The notes under the pieces: model-generated
The model's input: the letters and a program-made list of their open reading frames with translations, nothing else
Told to the model about the DNA's origin: nothing
Databases searched by the model: none
Program-made: the position numbers and the translations under genes
In this document: one piece after another, positions 22,751 to 36,350 of the stretch
Layout of the letters: each line of letters starts with the position of its first letter
Position numbering within the stretch: the first letter of the stretch is position 1
Assembly: GCA_905220665.1 (NCBI GenBank)
Contig: CAJNAR010000177.1
Span: forward strand, 186,001 to 250,000
Reading direction: 5' to 3'
Length of the DNA: 64,000 nt
DNA from: Albugo candida
Lineage: Eukaryota; Oomycota; Peronosporomycetes; Albuginales; Albuginaceae

Positions 22751-24330
22751 TACACTCCGCGCCATAAAGATAGGGACACGTTTTTTTCTTCGAAAAAGAT
22801 GTGAAAAAAGTGTAGATTGATTGCACTATACATGCTTTAGATTAAAATAAGAACGGCGGTTTGGAATATTTACTTAAATTCAGAATTAGATTTTTCGATT
22901 CATAGTTATGAGCAAAAAAGTGAAAATAGGCCGCGTCAAAATGATAAGGAGCACCTGTTATATTGCGCGTTCTTCGACTTTGAACACTGCATTTATGCTC
23001 TATGTTTGGCGCTAGTAGTGTGTCTTGAAACCCTTTAGCTCAATGACCTCCAAGCAGCGATCGCACATCGATTTCAAGAGCGCATGTAGCCGTTCTTGAC
23101 TTATTTCTGACCAAACTTCCCTGACTGCCGCTTCAAGGTCGCCAACCGAGTGATATTGGCGTTCGTAACCGTAAACAGAACGCGCAATGTCACCCCAAAT
23201 ATTCTCTATCGGATTCAGTCCGGCGAAAGAGCCGGCCACTTCATCACATTGAGTTTGAGGTCCTTGAGAAAGGCACTGGTCGATTTAGATGAATGGATAC
23301 TTGCGTTATCATGCTGAAATTCGTAGCCATCTTGATGTTCACGATCTGCGAAAGGTAATAGATGGTTAGTTAACGTCTCCTGGTAGTCAAACTAGTTCTG
23401 ACGACCATTCAATGGGGCCAAGGATGTCAACCCTTCTGCGGAGAAACCGCCCCGTACCATGATGCCACCCCCTCCACTTTGAGGGCTATAAAATGTCCTT
23501 GCTTCGAGCCGGATATCGTGCCAATAATACTTGCAACCATCTGGTCCGTCCAGCGTGAACCGATTCTCGTCTGAAAAGATGATCCGGTCCCAGTCAGTGC
23601 AATCCTTGAGCTTCTGTTTGGCCCATTCAAGTCGTGCCGTGTGGTGGCGCTTCCTGAGTTTGGTGTGGGTTTCATCTTCATGTAGACAAGATGAGGCGCT
23701 CGCTGGAGCAAGCGTTGAACGTTCCTTTTGCTCACCTGTAGGCTCACAGTGCTGGCGATGGCAGCAGCGGACAAATCACCGCTGATTGTGGCATTGATGA
23801 TGCACCGCACATCACGCGGCCAGAGTTTCAGCTTCCTTCCAGGGCTCTTTTTCATTCCATAGCCATCAGGATTTCGTAGGTAAGCGTGGACGACGTTTGT
23901 GGAGCGCCCTAGGCTCGCAGCAATTGTCCGTAGAGTTTTTTTGTTCGACCTGAGGGCGTCAATTTGCCCTTTCTCGTACTCGGTCAGAGCTGGCTTTCGC
24001 CCCATGGCTTCACTTCAAAAAAACGCTTAACTCGACTATAAGGACGCAGAAAACATTCAGAAGAATCCATCCATGTTGACTAAAGGCGAAGTAAATGCGT
24101 TTTCTACCTGTGTGGTCGAGTGGTGGTGTACACTATCAATGTGTCGCGCAGGTCTGTGTACCTTCCCGCCAACTTTACCACTTCCACTTAACCGATCAAC
24201 ACAAACAAAAACCCAAAATGATTGGCTCAACGTAGGAACATGTTTTATTCAATCAGCAGTCAAAACAAAGGAAAATTAAGCACAATATAGAAAATAAACG
24301 GTTGTCCCTATATTTATGGCGCGGAGTGTA
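22751..24330 (-). mobile_element. Tc1/mariner element (left arm)
   Basis: The element is bounded by terminal inverted repeats of about 28 bp with one mismatch (tacactccgcgccataaa at 22751; ggcgcggagtgta at 24330) and by TA dinucleotides, the target of this superfamily. Total length is 1580 bp including TA. It lies within U2 between the R repeats, at a place where U4 (about 56815-56835) has no insertion. Confidence 0.93.
23012..24005 (-). pseudogene. Tc1/mariner transposase, broken by three lesions (left arm)
   Basis: DD34E-type transposase. The N-terminal paired helix-turn-helix domain is intact (MGRKPALTEYEKGQ, then RTIAASLGRSTNVV). A frameshift follows near residue 113 (about 23665). In the second frame the catalytic core reads IIFSDENRFTLDGPDG with the first Asp, and FQHDNASIH with the second. 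A stop (TAG) lies at 23392-23394. A one-base loss at about 23218 separates WPALSPD from LNPIENIWGD with the catalytic Glu. So all catalytic residues exist, but on three separate pieces. The right-arm copy has the same three lesions. Confidence 0.92.
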
Positions 24331-24606
24331 GTCTTCCGATTTACAATTTTGCTATCCTATCTAGCACTTGCAATGTTCACGTTTTGCAGAAGGGACAAGC
24401 TTTGGGTTACAATCACTTGCTAACTCATCTGGTTGGAAATGTTGTATAATATCATCAAAGAGACTTGAGAGTTCAATGTAGATGGTGGGGATACGTCGTT
24501 GCGAGGTTCATGCGGGCTTCTTGTTGGTATACTGGACATAAAGTACAGAAACGAATGAATCATTGCCAATCTTACAACTCGGTCAACTGTCGCATGTCGT
24601 CTTTGT

Positions 24607-24822
24607 TGTAGACTCGTGTGCGCAGGCGAAGGTCAAGTGGGAAGATAATATAATCTTCGTCTTTATTCGCAAACAACTCTTACTACATCTAAGCCAATGA
24701 AAACTCTTCGATCCTTATAAGCGCTTCTATAAACTTCTGGGAGCTCCTTTAGCGGCGTCATGACCATATCAGGAATGTATGTAACCATGCAAGCAATAAG
24801 TGGTAAAATATCAATACTCCCA
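24607..24822 (-). repeat. Copia-C 3' LTR (left arm)
   Basis: A 216 bp LTR beginning TGGGAGTATT in element sense, preceded by a purine-rich stretch (gcggtagg). It is clearly diverged from the 5' LTR and about 21 bp shorter, so the insertion is old. Confidence 0.85.
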
Positions 24823-24835
24823 CCTACCGCTAATT

Positions 24836-27800
24836 CTAGATTGGTTTGGGTCCGATGCCGCTTCCTTGCAGCAGATACTTCAGTCGCTTGGACCCTAGAG
24901 TCTTCGTCAACATGTCTGCTAACTGGTTCACCGTGGAAATGCATTTGACCACAATGACGTCTCGAGCCACATTTCCCGGATAAAATGACGAAGAATATCG
25001 ACGTGCTTGGTCCTGGAATTGCATCTTGCATTTTTAGCAAGTTCAATGGCACCCTAATTATCTTCCCATACATACGTTGCTTCCACTTGCTCGAGGCCGA
25101 ATTCCTAGAGCAGTGGGCGAACCCACAGCAGTTCCTGCATACACAGGATTGGAGCCATGTACTCTGCTTCTGCTGAGCTTAAAGCCACCGTGCGTTGATA
25201 CTTTGGGTTAAATACAACTGGTGCGCCACCAATGATCACCAATGTCTCTCACACTGAGTGTCGATTATCGATGTTGCTTCCCCAGTCCGCGTCCGTCTGC
25301 GCTGTAGCATGCACCTCGTAAGCACTAACGTCGTAGGTAGTTCCGTAGTCCTTTGTTGTATTAAGGTAGCGAAGAACACGAATAGCAGTCTTCCAATGTT
25401 ACTTAACTGGGTTCTACGAGAAACGTGAGAGTTGCGTGACCACTTACGCGACATCGGGGCGCGTCATGTGGTGATGTATAGCAAACATTCTATCAAAGAC
25501 TGTACGACGTCGACTACTTTTGTGCTCGCTCATTTTTTTATTTGAAGATGTTTCTTCGACAGCTTTCAACTCGCTTCGCATGGCTTGATGACGTCCTTCG
25601 CATTTTGCTGCTGTAACCTTTTTCCAACGTCGCCGATGTACCGGGACTGTCAAATCATCAGTGTACTCCCATTGCGTTCATGTTCGATCTCAATACCAAG
25701 AACAATTTTGACCTTGCCCAATTATTTCATCTTGAACGAGTTCTTGAGCGCTGCCTTTACATCTTAAATTTATTTTCTCGTTCGGGAAGCGATGATCATG
25801 TCGTCGACATATAGCCACACATAGACGTGAATTCACTGTTGACCCTTGACGTCCACACGGATCGGCTTCGCTGCTTAGAAAACCTATCTTTAGGAATACA
25901 GCGTGGAATTTCCTGTTTTATGCATTTGCAGCTTGCTTGAGACCGCATATCGCCATCTACAGCCTGGTCATTATTCTGAAGGAGATAGCTATGTGGAGAG
26001 CACTTCCATGTATACCTCTTCCTTGAGATCGCTGTTTTGGTTTGTGTTTTCTGCATCCAGCTGTTTTGTCACGTATCCATTCGCCACCACAACAGCCAGC
26101 ATAACCCTGATCGAGTTCATGTTCGCCAAGGGCGAGTACGTCTCGAAGAAGTCAACACCGAATTTCTTCTTGAACCCTATCGCAACAAGCCGATCGTTGT
26201 AGCGTATCAGTTGTTCGAACTCGCTGCTCTTTCTCGCAAAGACCCATCTGCATCTCATCGGGCAGACATCCTTCCTCCTTGGGACAGGCGTCCAAGACCC
26301 GTTTTCCGCGTTTGCATCGAGCTCTGCTTGTACCGCATGTATCCATTCGCGAATGTCATCGATATTCATCGCTTGAATATTTGTTGAGGGAGCATCATCC
26401 GCCTTACTAGAGCTTGCAGCGTAGATTATTACTGCTTCAGTGGTAAGTCCTATATCGTCAATTCTGGTGCGCTTTGGAGAAGGTGGGCCATCGCTGCCTT
26501 CTCACACATATTCAATGCCATATACATTGTCCAACATAAAAAGGCTTCCGTGTGAGTGTCTTGATCGTTCCGTTCTATTTAAAACTATATCTGGTCTTCC
26601 TGGAATACTGTATCGGAGCTTGATACACAGTCATCTCGCCCCCTGTTGCTATTCGATGTTCTCGGACGGGTAATTGAGGTATTCCGATACCTGTTTTATA
26701 TGGAATTGATCCTATCTCGATATCAGGAGCGCTGTTTTCGTCGACATTTTCCAATGGCTCATCTTTATCGGGCGGACAGCCCACCGAACCCACTGCTTCG
26801 TCACTGCCCCGAATATACCTGAAGATTAGTTCTTTCTCCGGTACCACCATGTCGTATACTCCATTAACCTCCCGCTCGTCCAGCTTTACAAAGCGCGATA
26901 TAACAAACTTAGATATTTCTAGATCATACACCCTGAAACTCTTTGTGTTCGCTGCGTACCCGAGAAATATACACAGGAATCTCTTTGATTCGAGTTTCGT
27001 CCTCTTGGCGTCATCAATGTGAGCATACCCTTGCGAGCCATATACACGCAAATGCTGAATCCTTGTTTTCCTTTTAGATCAAACTCGAACTGTTTGACGA
27101 CCGAGTTCGCAGATTTAGTGGACCTGTTGATCAAGTACACTAAAGTACTCACTGATTCAGCCGACCATTCAATAGACAAAATAGACACGTCCTTTTCATG
27201 TAGCATGCTCCGCGCATTTTCCATAATCGTGCGATGCACCCGTTCCGAAACACGATTTTGTTGCTGGCTGTACGGCACCGTCCGCTGACGCATCACATAT
27301 ATCAGCAACCTTCTTGTTGAAAAACTCCATCCCGTTGTCTGAACGCATACACTACAAGCGCTTGGGCCATTGATTCTCGTAGAAGTCCTTGGACGCGCAT
27401 AGTCTAGAGGCCACCTCGCCCTTGTATTTCATAAAGTAGACCACCACAAATCTCGAATAGTCGTCAACGAACGTTAGCAGAAATCTTTCACCACCCTTTG
27501 ATACCGTCCTCATAGGTCCCTTTAAGTCCGTATGCTCTAGCTTTAACACGTATAATATCATCGTAAGTGACTGGGACGGGAATGCATTTACCGTCTGCTT
27601 TCCCTTCAAGCATCCACCGTACGGCTTCTCAATGCTCTTTTTCAACTCAGGCATACCGTTCGTAGCCCGCTGTCTATTGTCCATACTAGTCATCCCGGGG
27701 TGTCCCAAGAGAGCGTGCCAAAGCTCCCACTCACTATGTTCATATGCGTACTCCACAAGCTGAGCCTCTTCTTGCTGACAATTCAAAAAGTACGCTTTGC

Positions 27801-28898
27801 ATACTTTCTTGCCACTTGCAATTGCGCGTTTGTCACTCCAAATGACACAGGATGAGCTCCGCATTTCCACCATCATACTACGTCTTGCCAGCTTTCCAAC
27901 TGACAGTAAACGCCTGTCGAGTCCTGGGATGTACAGGACCTCGGCCATCTTTCTCTGTGGGCCATCCAAACTATTCAACTTGAGTGTCCCCATTCCAGCC
28001 AGCTGCGGCTTCTTGCCATCCACGATAGAGACTTGTTGACTATCTCTCAACTACTTGGATCAAAGAGATCGCTCCGATGAGGTGTCGTGTGCGACCTAGC
28101 CCCACTGTGAATGATACATTCTTCACATCGCCCTTCCCCAGCAGCAAACACAGCACCGTCTTCCTCGGTACTGATCCGCTTCGGACAGGCCCGCTTTAGT
28201 TTCCACCTTGGCCACACTTGAAGCACTTTTCTTTGAATTCATCTTCGTTCCTCCGTGGGCCGCTCGTTTTTCGACCGTTGCCATTGCATCTCTTAAATTG
28301 TCCTGCATTCAGTTTGAACGCGCGCTGCGTAGTTTCCTTCTTCTCAAGTCGCTCGTACTCCTTCAGAATCTTCTTCGTCACCTCGATCAACGTCACTTTC
28401 CTTAGCGTTTCCGCAATTGGCGAGACAATCTCGTTCTCCTGTGGGAGACTGCTCAGCATAAATACAAGCTTTTGAGAGTCATCCATGGGTCCTTGCAGCG
28501 TCAGCAAACCAACTATCAGCTTGTCGATAAGACTAAGATGCTTGGCCAACGAAGTATTGTTTTCCATCTTGGACTCTTGCTGCCGTCTCGTCAGCGTTAC
28601 TCGGTTGTGTATCATCGTCCGGTTGTAGAACGCGCGCAGCGTAGTCCATGCTTGCATGGCGAATCAAGCAGATCTGATCTTTGTCCGGTGCTCCACTAAA
28701 ATACCGAGGTCAAATAAGCCTAGCGCATTCATGTCGTCCCGTATCCACGACCCCACGACTCTGGGATTTCTGCATCCGGCTTCAAAATTTTTATATGAAC
28801 AAGCAGTCCTTTCTTCGCCAGGGTCATCCGCATGGCGAAGTTCCAGTGGAAGTAGATATCGTTATCAAGGATGACGTTTGTCCTACTCGCGGACATCG
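24836..28898 (-). pseudogene. Copia-C gag-pol, broken (left arm)
   Basis: Mirror of 41284-45345, described there: gag with a zinc-knuckle remnant, degenerate protease, integrase, RT and RNase H, with numerous stops and frame changes. The same lesions occur in both arms. Confidence 0.9.
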
Positions 28899-28942
28899 TT
28901 CCACTGGTTGAGTAGCGTGACAATCGACATTGGCTGTCAGCC

Positions 28943-29179
28943 TGTAGACTCCTGTGCGCAGGCGAGAGTAAACTGAGAACTTGATGTATCCTTAGTGCTT
29001 TGTTCGCGAACATCTCTTACTACTTCTAAGCCAATGAAAACCCTTCGATACTTCTAAGCACTTCTAAAACGTTCTGGAAGCTCCTTTAGTGACGTCGCCA
29101 ACTCACGTCAGCCAGTGACCACATGATCATATCAGGAAAATATGTAACCATGCTAGCAATACGCGGTGTGATACTAACA
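28943..29179 (-). repeat. Copia-C 5' LTR (left arm)
   Basis: A 237 bp LTR, TGTTAGTATC...GTCTACA in element sense. It carries about 25 bp more than the 3' LTR near the tggtcactggctgacg stretch. The sequence after it (ggctgacagcc) is not a primer-binding site that I recognise. Confidence 0.83.
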
Positions 29180-29258
29180 TTTGTACTGACTACCCTGTTT
29201 ATCAGCACATCGTAATTCTATATATTACCGACCCAAGGTAATTAGATGTGACACGCTA

Positions 29259-30836
29259 AAGCAAACACGCACGGACTAAAGCGCAGTGTGGTGAAGCAAG
29301 AGATCGAGGTGACATGAAGAGCGTTCATAAGAGGAAAAGGACCGGAAAATCATTCCTTCATGAGAATCGACGAATATTATCCGCGCAGTGGAACGGGTTT
29401 GATGGACGTAATGAAAGCGCCATTGAAGGTGCTTACAAGCAGGTACTGACATTCGTTGATGACCACGCACAGTATGTGATGGCGTACTTTATGAAAAAGA
29501 AGACCGAGTTAGTCGGTGAGCTGAAGAAGCTCCAAACGCTTCTTGTATATAAATGGGTATGGCTTAAACTGTCTGCCGTCATGCAACGAAAAGACTTACG
29601 AGAACAAGACGATGACCGATATGTGCATTCCGAAAGGGATAGTACCCCAGCAAACGATGCATCCAGTAGAGCTGAGTAGCGGAACAGAACATCACACGAT
29701 CTTGGAGAGGGCAACGATCATGAACCACCACGAACGTGTGTCTACGGATTAGTGGTCGAAGCCTATAGCCCAGCTCTGTATCACATGAAGCGTCCCAGTA
29801 ACACGACACACAAGTAATTGATGCATTTTGAGTTGGATTTATGGGAAAGCCTAGTATGGAGCATTATGAGAGCTTTCTTCGTAGGCTGTGCTCATATTGG
29901 CGATTTGATATGACGAAACTCGAATCAAACGTTTTCGCTCCATATTTCTCGCACACGCAGAAAATGTCGATGAACATAAAATCCGTGTTTGACTTATGCT
30001 TGAGATCACGATGCCACAATCGATATAGCTAGACGAGGGTGAAGTGGCAGGCATTTATGACACGCACTCGCCACAATGAGAACAGTCAGCATTTTAATTT
30101 GGAAGACTTCGACGATGAATGGGGTCCTGCGCCCGAACAGCCCAGGACGGGTAGGGATGAGCAAATAGAATTTACCGGGCAAGCTATCTAGGTTTGTGGA
30201 GAGGAACGAGATGGAACGTTTGCTTTAACAGCGTCGTCCCATGTACGCTTTATTCAGTTCGCATGCACGAAACCATACTGGGACGCTCGTTATATCTGGT
30301 ATGCCTATCGATTGCGCAAAAAGAATGACGATAATGGTCGTGGGATTTGATATGAAGCTTGGCTTGTTGCGCAAGGTGTGCCGCATACCACTACATGATG
30401 GAACGATTGAACGGGGATACAGCGTACCTGAAGAGCGGCCTAAGGGAAATGGTCCATATGAACTTAACATTCGGGGTGGAGGATGCCAAATGTATGGTGT
30501 GCAAGCTGGAGAAGGCGATCTACGGTTCGAATCCGGCAGTAAGCTCTTGGAATGAAACCATTCGGGATCTGACCTTAGAATGAGTTTCAAGGACTATGTT
30601 GCGGAGCTATGTGTCGATGTGAAGCGTACCCGGGATGGTGTCGTATACGTACGTCTGTATGCGGATGAAATATATCTTGTGACGAAGAGGATAGAGGAGG
30701 CGAAGGTCACAGTTCTATCGCAGCGAGTGTGTGTTGAACTGACACCGCCAAACGGTTAGCTGCAACGCTCTTTAGCTTGATTCTCAAAAATCGTTCTTTT
30801 TAGGAGACTATGCCATCAAAATGTCAGCAACTTAAC
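29259..30836 (+). mobile_element. Copia-B remnant (left arm of the palindrome)
   Basis: A truncated copia running from the integrase core into the RT. LTFVDDHAQYVMAYFMKKK (29440-29500) is the integrase core around the second Asp. GLLRKVC and ERPKGNGPYE lie near 30360-30480. KLEKAIYGSNPAVSSWNETI (30505-30560) is the RT box that in active copia reads YGLKQ. ELCVDVKRTRDGVVYVRLYA (30607-30660) is the stretch before YVDD, which here reads YADE. Many stops. The last 85 bases (from 30752) are no longer identical to the right arm. Confidence 0.82.
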
Positions 30837-33260
30837 ATTATATTCCTTAGTATTAACCTTCTGCTTTCTTCCTATTTGTGAATACAATATCTCACCGTAG
30901 ATACCTCTGCGTACACGTCTAGCGACCAATATAATGCCAAGTATTGATTGTTACAGATAGGAGTACGACAAAAATAGGAAAGTGATTTTATCTGGTTTGC
31001 GACATCAACTACTTGATTATCCTGTGGTTCTTTTACTTCTTGCAGGTCATTTGGCGGATCCGACTATCAAAATTGCTGTTGTTGGAAAGTGGACAAACTC
31101 TAGGATACATTGGAGTGTAAAGATGCATGAACCATACTTTCTTCTACGTTTGATTGCTATATTATGGAGATCTTAACCGTTTCAACCGTATGCAAGGTAC
31201 TATCTGAAGAGAAATGCGAAATGAACATTGGCTAACCACTTTGCAAGGGCAGGTGGACTTTTTCCATAGATGGAGGCATTCGATATGAAACAATAGAGGA
31301 CAATTTGAAGGTGCTAATTTAGTGAGATTGTTGTTACTTTCATGTCTCTGCGAGAATGCACAGTACCGATGCTGCTGCTGAAAAAAGTAGGCAGAGAACT
31401 TTTTAATAGTTTAGAGGTGCACATGGTCGACTATACAAGAATGAGTACCGAGATTGTTTTTGAAGACTATCTCCACATGTTGCTTCACTCACCTCGTTTA
31501 GAAAGTAAGGTTATTCCTTTATAGAGCATTGAGAACAGCGCTGAGTTTGAAAAATAGGATTGTACAACAGTAATTGTTTGACAACACGAAGTTTTCAAGA
31601 AAATTCTGTACTGGAAGTAAAATAGGTGACGTATATCGCTCAAACAACACGGGATAAAGGAATTGTTCGCTACCATTACACTGAAAATTTATTCTATCAG
31701 AATAGCTAATAATCCATCGAGGATTGCTGAGTGTAATCACTTTGATCAGAGTGGCGTATTGATGTATACCTTTCAATTAATCACTCCTGTGCGTTCGGAT
31801 TTTGATCGTGAAGAAAGCAGAAGTAGATATGCTACACATCAACCACGCCGCATGCTTTTTGTATCGGGGATAGGAAACTTTAGTGCAATTTCACTCTACG
31901 AAAAAGGCTAGAGGAAAACAAGCGATACTCTTTAAGGTTCAAACGCAGGAAGAAGTGAAAGCTCGTAGACCTTTTATTCATACACAAGATCGCAAAGATC
32001 ATCTATGACTCCTATCTTAAAACTCTTTTGTACTTTCTTACCACCCGATGCGTCAAATAATTTGTTTGCTCGTTGTGACTGCTTATAGTCCCCGAGCGAA
32101 GATTGATATGAGTCCTTGATGATTTCTGCCGGATTTGACAGGATTATTGGACATTACTTCGATCTTAATCCATCTCAATTGACGCCTTCTTCTGCTCGAT
32201 CAAACTGATTGCTTTTTATAAAAAAACGGCTTGTAGAAGTCACTGCAGCCTATTAAGCATACTTCTTCAAAACTAGGTATCTATGATACTCCAACCCAGG
32301 GGTTTGGCTCCCACCACTCCAAATCAAACCTCAATTAGCATCTTTTTACTTGGCATAATGGCGACGAACAAGTCCTCTAGTTGCACGAAAGAACTGGCCA
32401 GGAAAACATCACATGTTAGAGTTTGCTTAAACGAACACTGAATCTGTCTTGAGCCTTAAACTTGTCGATCCTGCTTCGATTAAATTATTTGATGGCTATA
32501 ATCTCTTAAAAAAATGAATATCACCCGAGTATATTACTCAATTCTTGCCCAGAAATCGCTTGTACCCATTAAGCTTGTAAACTATCACAATCATCAGACC
32601 AAAACCTTTCTCGTGTTACGTAGGTTGGTTACTACTTGAGAGTCTATCGCTTTTTGCACGAAATGTAGGCGTTTGATGTTGGATATATCGCTCTTGCGCT
32701 TTAACAAGAGTGACACGTTGTTCGATCAGATGATTGTGGTAACGACACGATGACAAGACAAGTTCGTGGTAGCTCTACATAGCATTGCGGGTGAGAATAT
32801 GATACGATATGAAGGATAGGAATAGGAGCGGTGTGATGACGAGAGTAGGTAGAAAAGCCCACTTACTCTTTTTCAACTGCACGGCGACATATTATAACAA
32901 ACATCGTATGCTCACCTTACCCTCTAAAAGCAAATAAAGAGTATTGATAAAGCATTGTAGTAAACGTATCCTGGAAGGACTTGATCATTCTTTCAAAAGT
33001 ACACACTCTAGGTAGTTGCATTCACACAATAAATATACAAAATCATTTTAACTCTTCCCATTTTGACAGGCTAGTATATGCGAAAGCCCAGACCCGAAAG
33101 TCTACAAACAGCCTCGGTAGGCTCAGACTCCTTCCGAAGAAGCGCTTGTGAGAAAATTTCACGTATGGATTGATGGCACCCTGATCTGTCTCTCAGTTTC
33201 GATGCAACAAGTCACAGACGGCTTCCGTTATTGTAGCTTCTCCGTGTTGATCACCGCAAA
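30837..33260 (-). other. Decayed segment X of U2 (continues U2 into the spacer)
   Basis: The reverse complement aligns in pieces with 52450-54850 of U4 and with the corresponding part of U1. Coherent but broken readings on the plus strand (because U2 is inverted) include one with LGIMATNKSSSC near 32340-32400 and one resembling the RLHAFC fragment near 31800-31910. No intact gene is seen, and the HIT zinc-finger gene that should follow is absent. Similarity ends near 33260, shortly before the gypsy remnant. Confidence 0.55.
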
Positions 33261-33459
33261 GATCAAGCAAAAAGAAATGTGTATTAAATTTTTATGCCTG
33301 CTATGCTTGAGCTAATCGGGTTGTTCTACATTAGCTACTCAATCCTCACTTCGCACGGGACACAAGGGATTTAGATCCCATCACTTCTTCCGCTGTGCGT
33401 CCCCATCATTCGACCACCATATCGCTTTAGCTGTGGGATTGTCTTCGACCCAAATCGTC
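33261..33459. other. No gene; junction between U2 and the gypsy remnant
   Basis: I see neither coding sequence nor a clear LTR end here. Confidence 0.35.
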
Positions 33460-36350
33460 AGCAGGACCGGGACATATCATGCATTATAGCAGCGGGCTAC
33501 CAGCTGCTTTCCACGCTATCTAACCCGACTCATTCGACCAGGATTTCCCATGTCTGTGTATCGCGATTGAGACGGCATTCTAAGAATCGTTTTACAAAAT
33601 GGCCTCCATTCTTGAACACAATATGATCGTTTAGATCCTTCGTGACCTCCAAATGGCTTTCTTTATAAATCCGTGGGCGTGAAGCGTGATCCATGTGGAC
33701 ATCGTAGGGCTCCACTAGTTCCTGAATTTCTCAAACCCAATCGTTCAAAGGAGACATCACATGTATGGTCTCTTTCAACGTAAGACCAATTTCTTTGCGT
33801 GCTTGGTGACGTGGCAGGACAAGACAAAATCCCCAATTCCAAAATTGGTACACATGGCGCCCTTTTTATTGCTATGGCGGCGCCTTGCTACCTCGTTATT
33901 TTGTTCCGTGGCCTTAGATAACGCCTGATGCATATATTCCAGTGTTTCTTAAAGGCTTTTAATGGACTCTTGCTGTTTTACATTACAGCTCCACCTCGGT
34001 CATAGACGCCAAATCATCCTGTTCCATCGGGTGATACATCACGCTGATAGGATCCCCTTCTGAAAGTGCCGTAAGCTCTGTAACTAGTGCAGACCCATTC
34101 AGCCGAGCCGATGGTAGCTGATTAACCGCCGATGGACAGAGCGGCAACAAACTGGGCCATTGCGCAATCCTCAGCTTTCTCTCGCTCAAAAGACATCGCA
34201 TTGTCTTGAATAGATGACGAAGGTGTAATGCCCACGGACAATAAGCCTTCAAGAAATGATGTTTTGCGCGTAGAAGTTGGAAAGTTCCGACATTACTTCA
34301 TGCTTGAAATGGGACCCGCTATCGGACAACCAGACTGAAACCGCGCCATACCTATTAAACCAATGCAGTATTGCTGCCACAGTGACATCGATGTTGGCCA
34401 CCCCACAGGAATCAACTCGCAAAACCCGCTAGTTTCATCTTTCAATACGATCACATAATGATACCCTCCAACACCTGCAGGAATTGACAAAAAAGCGAAA
34501 GTAACATTTCGTTCGGTTTGGTGGCTCTCAGAATTTCTCAAAATGGACGAGGACATCTTTCTCCTCGCGATTTAAGGCAGTGTATACATAGTAGCACAAA
34601 TTCCTTCACGTCACGATTCATTGAGCTCCATGTTACATGCTTTGACAATAGCTGAAATGTCGTCGGGATAAGTCGATAACCTGCACATCCTGCATGAGCC
34701 AAGATACAAAGTCATTTCTGGACATTGATGGCACTATTTGAGATCCAAATGCGGTCGTCCACATCTACAGATACGCCGCGCTTCTTTTCCTCTGTTAATG
34801 AGGACTTTTAAGAAAGCGTGCTGTCTTCCGAAGATGATTATAACACTCTGATTGGCTCCAACGACGGCCATTCAAAAGCAGTAATTTCCAAAGACGATGC
34901 CTTTTGTTCAACAGCTAGAGCATGACATTTGGTTGTCGTTTGTTTCATCCCTTTACTTGGCGATCTCCAACGAGATAGCATATCCACCCAGACGTTATCA
35001 TCCCCAGCTACATATTCGATCACATAACGAAAAGGTTGCAAGACCATTGCCCATCGTTGAAGCTTGTCCACTTTGTATCTTGCAATGGCGGTATCCACGC
35101 TTTTTGGTTCGAAAATGAATTTTCGATTCCGGTGTTCGTCGAAAATATGTCATATGTTCATCGAAAATATGGAAAGCTCTCTCTCGCGGTAAAAGATGCT
35201 CCAATCGCTTACACGTCTCCACAATGACGAAATCTTCAATTTCTACAGTTGTCCAACGTGCAGTGGCTCCTGCCTTGCTCGCTGAGTGCATTTCCAGCTC
35301 TCCCGGCCCCACTTGAGTAACAATCGCTCCTCAGTGATCTTGAGAGGGGTCCGTATAGACACTTACCTCCCAGTCCTCTTTTGGGTGTGCCATCGGTACC
35401 ATCACGCAGAGTGCGTGCATCCTTTATCAGCTGCTCCAGCTTTCTATTCTTTCTGCTTCCCGCCGCTCTCATGTTTTGTTCCATCAAATACTGAAGGGTT
35501 TGTACCATCGCCGATGGTTTGATATGTTTATTCCGCATCCAATTCACCGAAGAAAAAAATTGCTGAATATATGCCGCAGTGCTTGTTCGTCCCAATTCGC
35601 ATAAGCCTTGAATCCGTTCGGCGCAACGACTCACTCCATTCCCGGAAGTCTTCTTTTTGCACCACACAGTCACGAAAGTGAGAAAACAACACTTTTTGGA
35701 TAGAGCTTCACACCAAGTCTTTCACATCTATCAAGAACGGTCTCCAGAATATCAAGAAGTCTCGTTTCTGTTTCCGCATAACCTAAAATGTCGTCCAGCC
35801 ATACTTGAACACATTTTATCGAGGACGGGTTTCAATACTCGCTCAGCAACCTTCTGTGCAAAAGCGACAGCGTCATTTGAACCCATAATAACTCGATTTT
35901 CCGTATTAAGTCCTTCAGGTGCTACCACAGTAAAATAATCCCGACGGCTTTCATGTAGCGGTATTTGCCAGTAGAAACGAGAACAATCCGACGAAAAATA
36001 ACACCGTGATCCATCGAGACTTTCGAGAACTACTAGAACCACTTTCAAATGTCGCAACGGCCACGTCATTGGAATTGTGAGCGCATTTACCGCACGAAGT
36101 TACACCGTCATTCGATAGCTTCCGACGTCTTTTTTTGCAACAATTCGAGATGCGCTACCCCATCTTGAGTCGGGATTCCGATACATTAAGTTGTGTTGTT
36201 CGAGACTGGATATATGTTGCTTCAGAAAATCTCGATGTAATGGCGATAGCCTCTGAGCCTCGTAATCACCGGTTCAATCCCTTCTTTTATATGAACCTTA
36301 AGGGGAGGGACTTTTACTGGGGGGGTCCGTCGCATATTCCACCCGAAAAA
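33460..36350 (-). mobile_element. Ty3/gypsy retrotransposon remnant with chromodomain (pol only)
   Basis: Order on the minus strand is RT, RNase H, integrase, chromodomain, which is diagnostic of gypsy chromoviruses. RT: RIVAKKDVGSYRMTV near 36150, then SRFYWQIPLHESRRDYFTVV (about 35940-36000) and RVIMGSNDAVAFAQKVAERV; the connection part lies at 35236-35673. RNase H: LQRWAMVLQPFRYVIEYVAG and WVDMLSRW (35000-35070). Integrase: FLSIPAGVGGYHYVIVLKDE (34430-34490) and a later part at 33983-34252. Chromodomain-like end: FVKRFLECRLNRDTQTWEIL (33535-33600). Each part is separated by stops or frame changes. No LTR pair or gag was found, so this is a fragment. Confidence 0.88.

Larger units (their letters stand above)
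24607..29179 (-). mobile_element. Copia-C, complete but dead Ty1/copia element (left arm)
   Basis: A 4573 bp element, mirror of 41002-45574. On the minus strand: 5' LTR 28943-29179, gag, protease, integrase, RT, RNase H, 3' LTR 24607-24822. The flanking 5 bp are identical (tttgt on the plus strand, acaaa in element sense), a true target-site duplication. It is inserted into the R repeat upstream of the dead SPF gene; the undisturbed site is visible in U1 and U4. Confidence 0.93.
20969..30751. repeat. Left arm of a 9.78 kb-arm palindrome
   Basis: Every position pairs with 70181 minus its coordinate in the right arm (39430-49212). All compared readings and the sampled boundary sequences are identical. 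The exact match ends at a single-base difference at 20968 outside and at 30752 inside. The arm contains the last part of the permease, a dead SPF gene, Tc1, Copia-C and most of Copia-B. It represents U2 in inverted orientation. Confidence 0.93.

Noticed and set aside
28915..28942. Copia-C primer-binding site after its 5' LTR
   Set aside because: The sequence (ggctgacagcc...) matches neither the acceptor-end nor the anticodon-arm site of tRNA-iMet. A resemblance to a GUC-anticodon arm is too weak to claim.
30225..30590. 121-codon reading antisense to Copia-B (also 39591-39956)
   Set aside because: It is the shadow of the recognisable RT fragment on the other strand; identical arms make it appear twice.
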